The notes under the pieces are model-generated. The model saw only the letters and a program-made list of their open reading frames with translations. It did no database searches and was not told where the DNA came from. A stretch of DNA of 64,000 nt from PALSA-600 sp963842335 (lineage in GTDB: Bacteria; Actinomycetota; Thermoleophilia; Gaiellales; Gaiellaceae), in the NCBI GenBank assembly GCA_963842335.1, contig CAWJGF010000010.1, positions 496,001 through 560,000 on the forward strand, written 5' to 3'. Positions within the stretch are counted from its first letter, which is position 1. Each line of letters begins with the position of its first letter. Of this stretch, positions 61,149 to 64,000 are shown piece after piece. Position numbers and translations under genes: made by a program.

Positions 61149-63063
61149 GACAACTCTCACCGAACGACTGCTGTACTCGGTCGGCGTCATCGACCAGCTC
61201 GGCAGCGTCGACGCCGGCACGACGCAAACAGACTCGCTGACGCTCGAGCGGCAGCGCGGGATCACGATCAAGTCGGCAGTCGCGTCGTTCGCGCTCGCCG
61301 ACGTCAACGTCAACCTGATCGACACGCCCGGTCACCCGGATTTCATCGCGGAGGTGGAACGGGTGCTCAGCGTCCTCGACGGCGCAGTGCTCGTGATCTC
61401 TGCCGTCGAAGGTGTGCAGCCGCAGACTCACATCCTGATGCGGGCGCTGCAACGGCTGCGCGTGCCGACGCTGATCTTCGTCAACAAGATCGACCGCACC
61501 GGGGCCGGTGACGAGCGAGTGCTTCGCGTCGTCTCCGAGCGTCTGACCACGGCAATCGTCTCGCTGGGCGCAGTGGGCGAGCTCGGGACACGCGCTGCTC
61601 GCGTCCATGCCTACGGCCCCGACGATCACGCGTTCCGGGCACGCCTGGCAGAGGTACTCGCCGAGTGCGACGACGGGATCATGGCCGCGTACCTCGAAGA
61701 CGAGTCGCGCCTTTCCTACGGGCGGCTTCGCGACGAGCTCGCGGCCCAGACGAAACGAGCAGCGGTCCATCCGGTGTTCTTCGGGTCGGCGGTGACGGGC
61801 GCAGGTGTGGAGGCGTTGCTGGCCGGAATCGTGGAGTTGTTGCCCGCTCCGGAGAGCGACCCGGATGGGCCGGTCTCCGGGACGGTCTTCAAGATCGACC
61901 GTGGCGCAAACGGGGAGAAGATCGCGTACGTGCGGATGTTCTCGGGAACGATCCGCACAAGAGACCGGCTCCGATTCGGCCACCATCTCGAGGACAAGGT
62001 GACGGCGCTTGCCGTCTTCGAGAGCGGCCCCGCCGTGCGGCGGCCGTCCGCGGGCGCAGGAGCGGTGGCGAAGCTCTGGGGCCTCCATGACGTCCAGATC
62101 GGCGACCGCATCGGTGAGCCGCGGAGCGAGTCGACACAACATCAGTTTCCCCCGCCGACACTCGAGTCGGTCGTCGTCCCCGGCGATCCCGCTGACGGCG
62201 CACGGCTCCGGGTTGCTCTTGCCCAACTCGCCGAGCAGGACCCGCTGATCAATGTCCGCCGAAACGACGCAGCGCCGGAGACCTCCGTGTCGCTCTACGG
62301 CGAGGTGCAGAAGGAAGTGATCCAGGCAACGCTCGCGAGCGACTACGACCTCGAGGTCGCGTTTCGCGAGACGACACCGCTTTACGTCGAGCGGCCGGTC
62401 GCGATCGGCGAGGCCGTCGAGGTCCTTCATGCGGAGTCGAATCCGTATCTCGCCACGATCGGCCTGCGCATCGCTCCTGCTCCGAGCGACTCGGGGATCG
62501 AGTTCCGGCTGCAGGTCGACCACAGCGTCGTTCCGTTGTACGTCTACAAGCGGCTCGAGAACTTCGCCGAGAATATGGACCAGTACATTCGCCACGCGCT
62601 TCAGGAGGGTGTCTTCGGCTGGCCGGTCACCGACTGCATCGTCACGTTGACCAGGTGCAACTACAGCGTCCCTGACGGGCCGCCCTCGAGAAGGGGCCCG
62701 CTCAGCACGGCCGCCGACTTCCGGAAACTGACACCGCTCGTGGTCAGGCAGGCGCTCGAATCCGCCGGGACGGCGGTCTGCGAGCCGATTGTCCGAGCGA
62801 GGCTCGAGCTCCCGGCGGAATCGACGGGAGCCGTGCTGTCAGCGCTCGGACGCCTCGGAGCAACACCGCAGACGTCGTCGACGCAGGGTCGGCTCGCGAC
62901 GATCGAGACGGTCCTGCCCTCGGCGCGGGCGCAAGAGCTGCAGCGACAGTTGCCGGGGCTGACGGGTGGCGAAGGCGTCCTCGAGTCCCGGTTCGCCGGC
63001 TACGAGCCGACGAGCGGCGACCAGCCCGCGCGGCGACGGACGACGGGTTCGAAATGCCCCTAG
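61096..63063 (+). CDS. Ribosome-protection GTPase, tetracycline-resistance type (TetM/OtrA-like)
   Basis: A 655-residue translational GTPase of the EF-G/Tet family. G1 is AHVDAGKTTLTE (12-23), G2 in QRGITIKSAV, G3 DTPGHPDF and G4 FVNKIDRTG. Domains II-V follow; the domain IV loop SVPDGPPSRRGPLSTAADFRKLTP, where Tet proteins contact the decoding site, matches OtrA-like members rather than EF-G. Such proteins dislodge tetracycline, or aid stalled ribosomes, and many environmental forms are not clinical resistance genes. TTG 61096 with GGAGGG eight bases upstream. Its TAG is the first base triplet of an inverted repeat. Confidence 0.88.
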   Translation: MLHRTLNLGILAHVDAGKTTLTERLLYSVGVIDQLGSVDAGTTQTDSLTLERQRGITIKSAVASFALADVNVNLIDTPGHPDFIAEVERVLSVLDGAVLVISAVEGVQPQTHILMRALQRLRVPTLIFVNKIDRTGAGDERVLRVVSERLTTAIVSLGAVGELGTRAARVHAYGPDDHAFRARLAEVLAECDDGIMAAYLEDESRLSYGRLRDELAAQTKRAAVHPVFFGSAVTGAGVEALLAGIVELLPAPESDPDGPVSGTVFKIDRGANGEKIAYVRMFSGTIRTRDRLRFGHHLEDKVTALAVFESGPAVRRPSAGAGAVAKLWGLHDVQIGDRIGEPRSESTQHQFPPPTLESVVVPGDPADGARLRVALAQLAEQDPLINVRRNDAAPETSVSLYGEVQKEVIQATLASDYDLEVAFRETTPLYVERPVAIGEAVEVLHAESNPYLATIGLRIAPAPSDSGIEFRLQVDHSVVPLYVYKRLENFAENMDQYIRHALQEGVFGWPVTDCIVTLTRCNYSVPDGPPSRRGPLSTAADFRKLTPLVVRQALESAGTAVCEPIVRARLELPAESTGAVLSALGRLGATPQTSSTQGRLATIETVLPSARAQELQRQLPGLTGGEGVLESRFAGYEPTSGDQPARRRTTGSKCP

Positions 63064-63227
63064 ATGGTTGATGCCCCGGGGGCGTGGGTTTGGGGGTGGA
63101 TCCAGACCAAGCGGGAGGGTCGCATCGTCCGCAGGGCAGGCCGGGAGCCTGTTTAAGGGCGAGGCGGCCCTCACGCGCTGTGTCTGGGCCGCTCCCGGAC
63201 GGGCGGAGTCGGGGCATCAGCCATCTA
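63061..63227. other. Stop-codon-anchored 18-bp inverted repeat with structured centre
   Basis: Arms TAGATGGTTGATGCCCCG (63061-63078) and CGGGGCATCAGCCATCTA (63210-63227) match in 17 of 18 positions, the exception being a G-U pair. Each arm contains the stop codon of one of the two convergent genes. The 131-base centre has further pairings (CCGGGAGC with GCTCCCGG; CCAGAC with GTCTGG; AGGGC with GCCCT). It could be a bidirectional terminator, a structured RNA or a small inverted-repeat element. Confidence 0.5.
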
Positions 63228-64000
63228 AAGCCGCGAGCTCGGCGCGTAGCCCTCGGCCCGCGCCGTGACAGCCTCGCCGACGAGCAGCTCGGTGATGTCG
63301 GCAGAGGCCTGCGGGTACCCGAGGAAGAAGCCCTGTGCCAGGTCGCACTCGAGCGCGTTCAGCGCCTCGAGCTGGCCGGCGGTCTCGACTCCCTCCGCGA
63401 CGGTCGTGAGACCGAGCGCTTCGGCGAGGGAGAGAATGCTGCGCACGAGCCCCGAATCACCGCGTGCGGCGAGCTCCGCGACGAAGGTCCGATCCACCTT
63501 GACGCTCGTGACCGGGAACTTCTGGAGGTACGACAGCGATGAGTAGCCCGTGCCGAAGTCGTCGATCGCGATGCTGACGCCGACCGCGCGGATCTCCTCG
63601 AGGATCTGCGCGACGCGACTGTGCTCGACGAGGATCGATTCGGTGAGCTCGATCGTCAGAAGTGAAGGCGCCAGGCCCGAGTCATCGAGTGCGTTGCGCA
63701 GGACGTCGATAAAACCGGGATTGTGCAGCTGCGTGGCTGAGACGTTCACGCTCATCGTGAGGGGCCGCCCGCTGGCGTCGTTCCACAGGACGGCCTGATG
63801 ACACGCCCGGTCGAGCACCCAACGCCCGATGTCGACGATGATCCCCGACGCTTCCGCCGCGGCGATGAACTGCCCGGGAGCCACCACACCGCGTTCCGGG
63901 TGGTGCCAGCGAATCAATGCCTCGAAGCCACGGATCGTCTCGCTGCGGACGTCGACGATCGGCTGGTAGTCGAGCCGGAACTGACCCGAGCGCAGAGCCT
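63225..64000 (-). CDS. EAL-domain c-di-GMP phosphodiesterase, C-terminal part
   Basis: The gene enters from the right edge; about 258 residues of an EAL domain are seen. Catalytic and metal residues are intact: FEALIRWHHPERG (Glu of EAL), SVNVSATQLHNPG (Asn), IELTESIL (Glu), IDDFGTGYSSLSYL (DDFGTG loop), VKVDRTFV (Lys) and VAEGVET (Glu), then QGFFLGYP. It should hydrolyse c-di-GMP. The N-terminus, likely PAS or GGDEF, is outside the window. Its TAG lies in the inverted-repeat arm. Confidence 0.9.
   Translation of the reverse strand, partial: ALRSGQFRLDYQPIVDVRSETIRGFEALIRWHHPERGVVAPGQFIAAAEASGIIVDIGRWVLDRACHQAVLWNDASGRPLTMSVNVSATQLHNPGFIDVLRNALDDSGLAPSLLTIELTESILVEHSRVAQILEEIRAVGVSIAIDDFGTGYSSLSYLQKFPVTSVKVDRTFVAELAARGDSGLVRSILSLAEALGLTTVAEGVETAGQLEALNALECDLAQGFFLGYPQASADITELLVGEAVTARAEGYAPSSRL

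Noticed and set aside
63079..63209. Signal recognition particle RNA or 6S RNA in the convergent spacer
   Set aside because: The centre lacks the conserved SRP loop and I cannot match a known 6S layout; kept only as an unassigned structured element.

Overview
The window is GC-rich, gene-dense bacterial chromosome. It shows frequent GTG and TTG starts, many 4-base stop/start overlaps and several apparently leaderless genes. Gene content fits a deep-branching actinobacterium, probably class Thermoleophilia (Gaiellales/Solirubrobacterales-like). The pointers are the order rng-rplU-rpmA-obg-nadD-rsfS, the order mreB / mreCD-mrdA-rodA, tig-clpP-clpX, a DUF5808 protein and an OtrA-like ribosome-protection GTPase. 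This placement is inference from gene content only.

Layout. 0-10 kb: a NUDIX tail, a lipid-kinase-like protein, thioredoxin, IleS, IspH, and a large multi-GAF histidine kinase with a one-domain response regulator. 10-25 kb: a tRNA-studded accessory region with seven intact tRNA genes (Pro, Gly, Arg, His, Arg, Leu here, plus Ala at 60.9 kb). Between them lie CAP-domain secreted proteins, transporters, a CtaG-like protein, two glycosyltransferase-type genes, a beta-propeller exoprotein and a lipoprotein hydrolase. At tRNA-His a perfect 129-bp direct repeat brackets about 1.6 kb carrying one secreted beta-helix gene, which looks like an integrated cargo cassette. 25-28.7 kb: tig-clpP-clpX and a MaoC hydratase. 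28.7-38.9 kb: a catabolic region with malate synthase, an FCD-family GntR regulator, a split TSUP transporter, and a six-gene peptide-ABC-transporter plus gamma-glutamyltransferase operon. Its promoter carries two TTGGATCCA operator-like palindromes. 39-53.8 kb: valS, folC, ndk, maf, mreB, a four-gene accessory insert (GNAT, GNAT, ArsR, SRPBCC), then mreC-mreD-mrdA-rodA and a DUF697 gene. 54-60.4 kb: RNase E/G, L21, L27, Obg, NadD, RsfS. 60.4-64 kb: a PD-(D/E)XK endonuclease-like gene whose 3' end is the tRNA-Ala gene, a ribosome-protection GTPase with an overlapping upstream ORF, and the end of an EAL phosphodiesterase gene. The last two genes end in the two arms of an 18-bp inverted repeat.

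At least 21 frameshifts crowd into 28.8-36.7 kb (malate synthase, regulator and all five transporter genes), with single ones in valS and rng. The reading resumes with conserved protein sequence after each break, so most are probably sequence or assembly errors rather than decay; those genes are annotated over their full span.

The features most worth a second look are the endonuclease-tRNA fusion, the tRNA-His cassette, the histidine kinase lacking its phospho-acceptor histidine, the stop-codon-anchored inverted repeat, the upstream ORF on the ribosome-protection gene, and the two-palindrome operator of the peptide/gamma-glutamyl operon.
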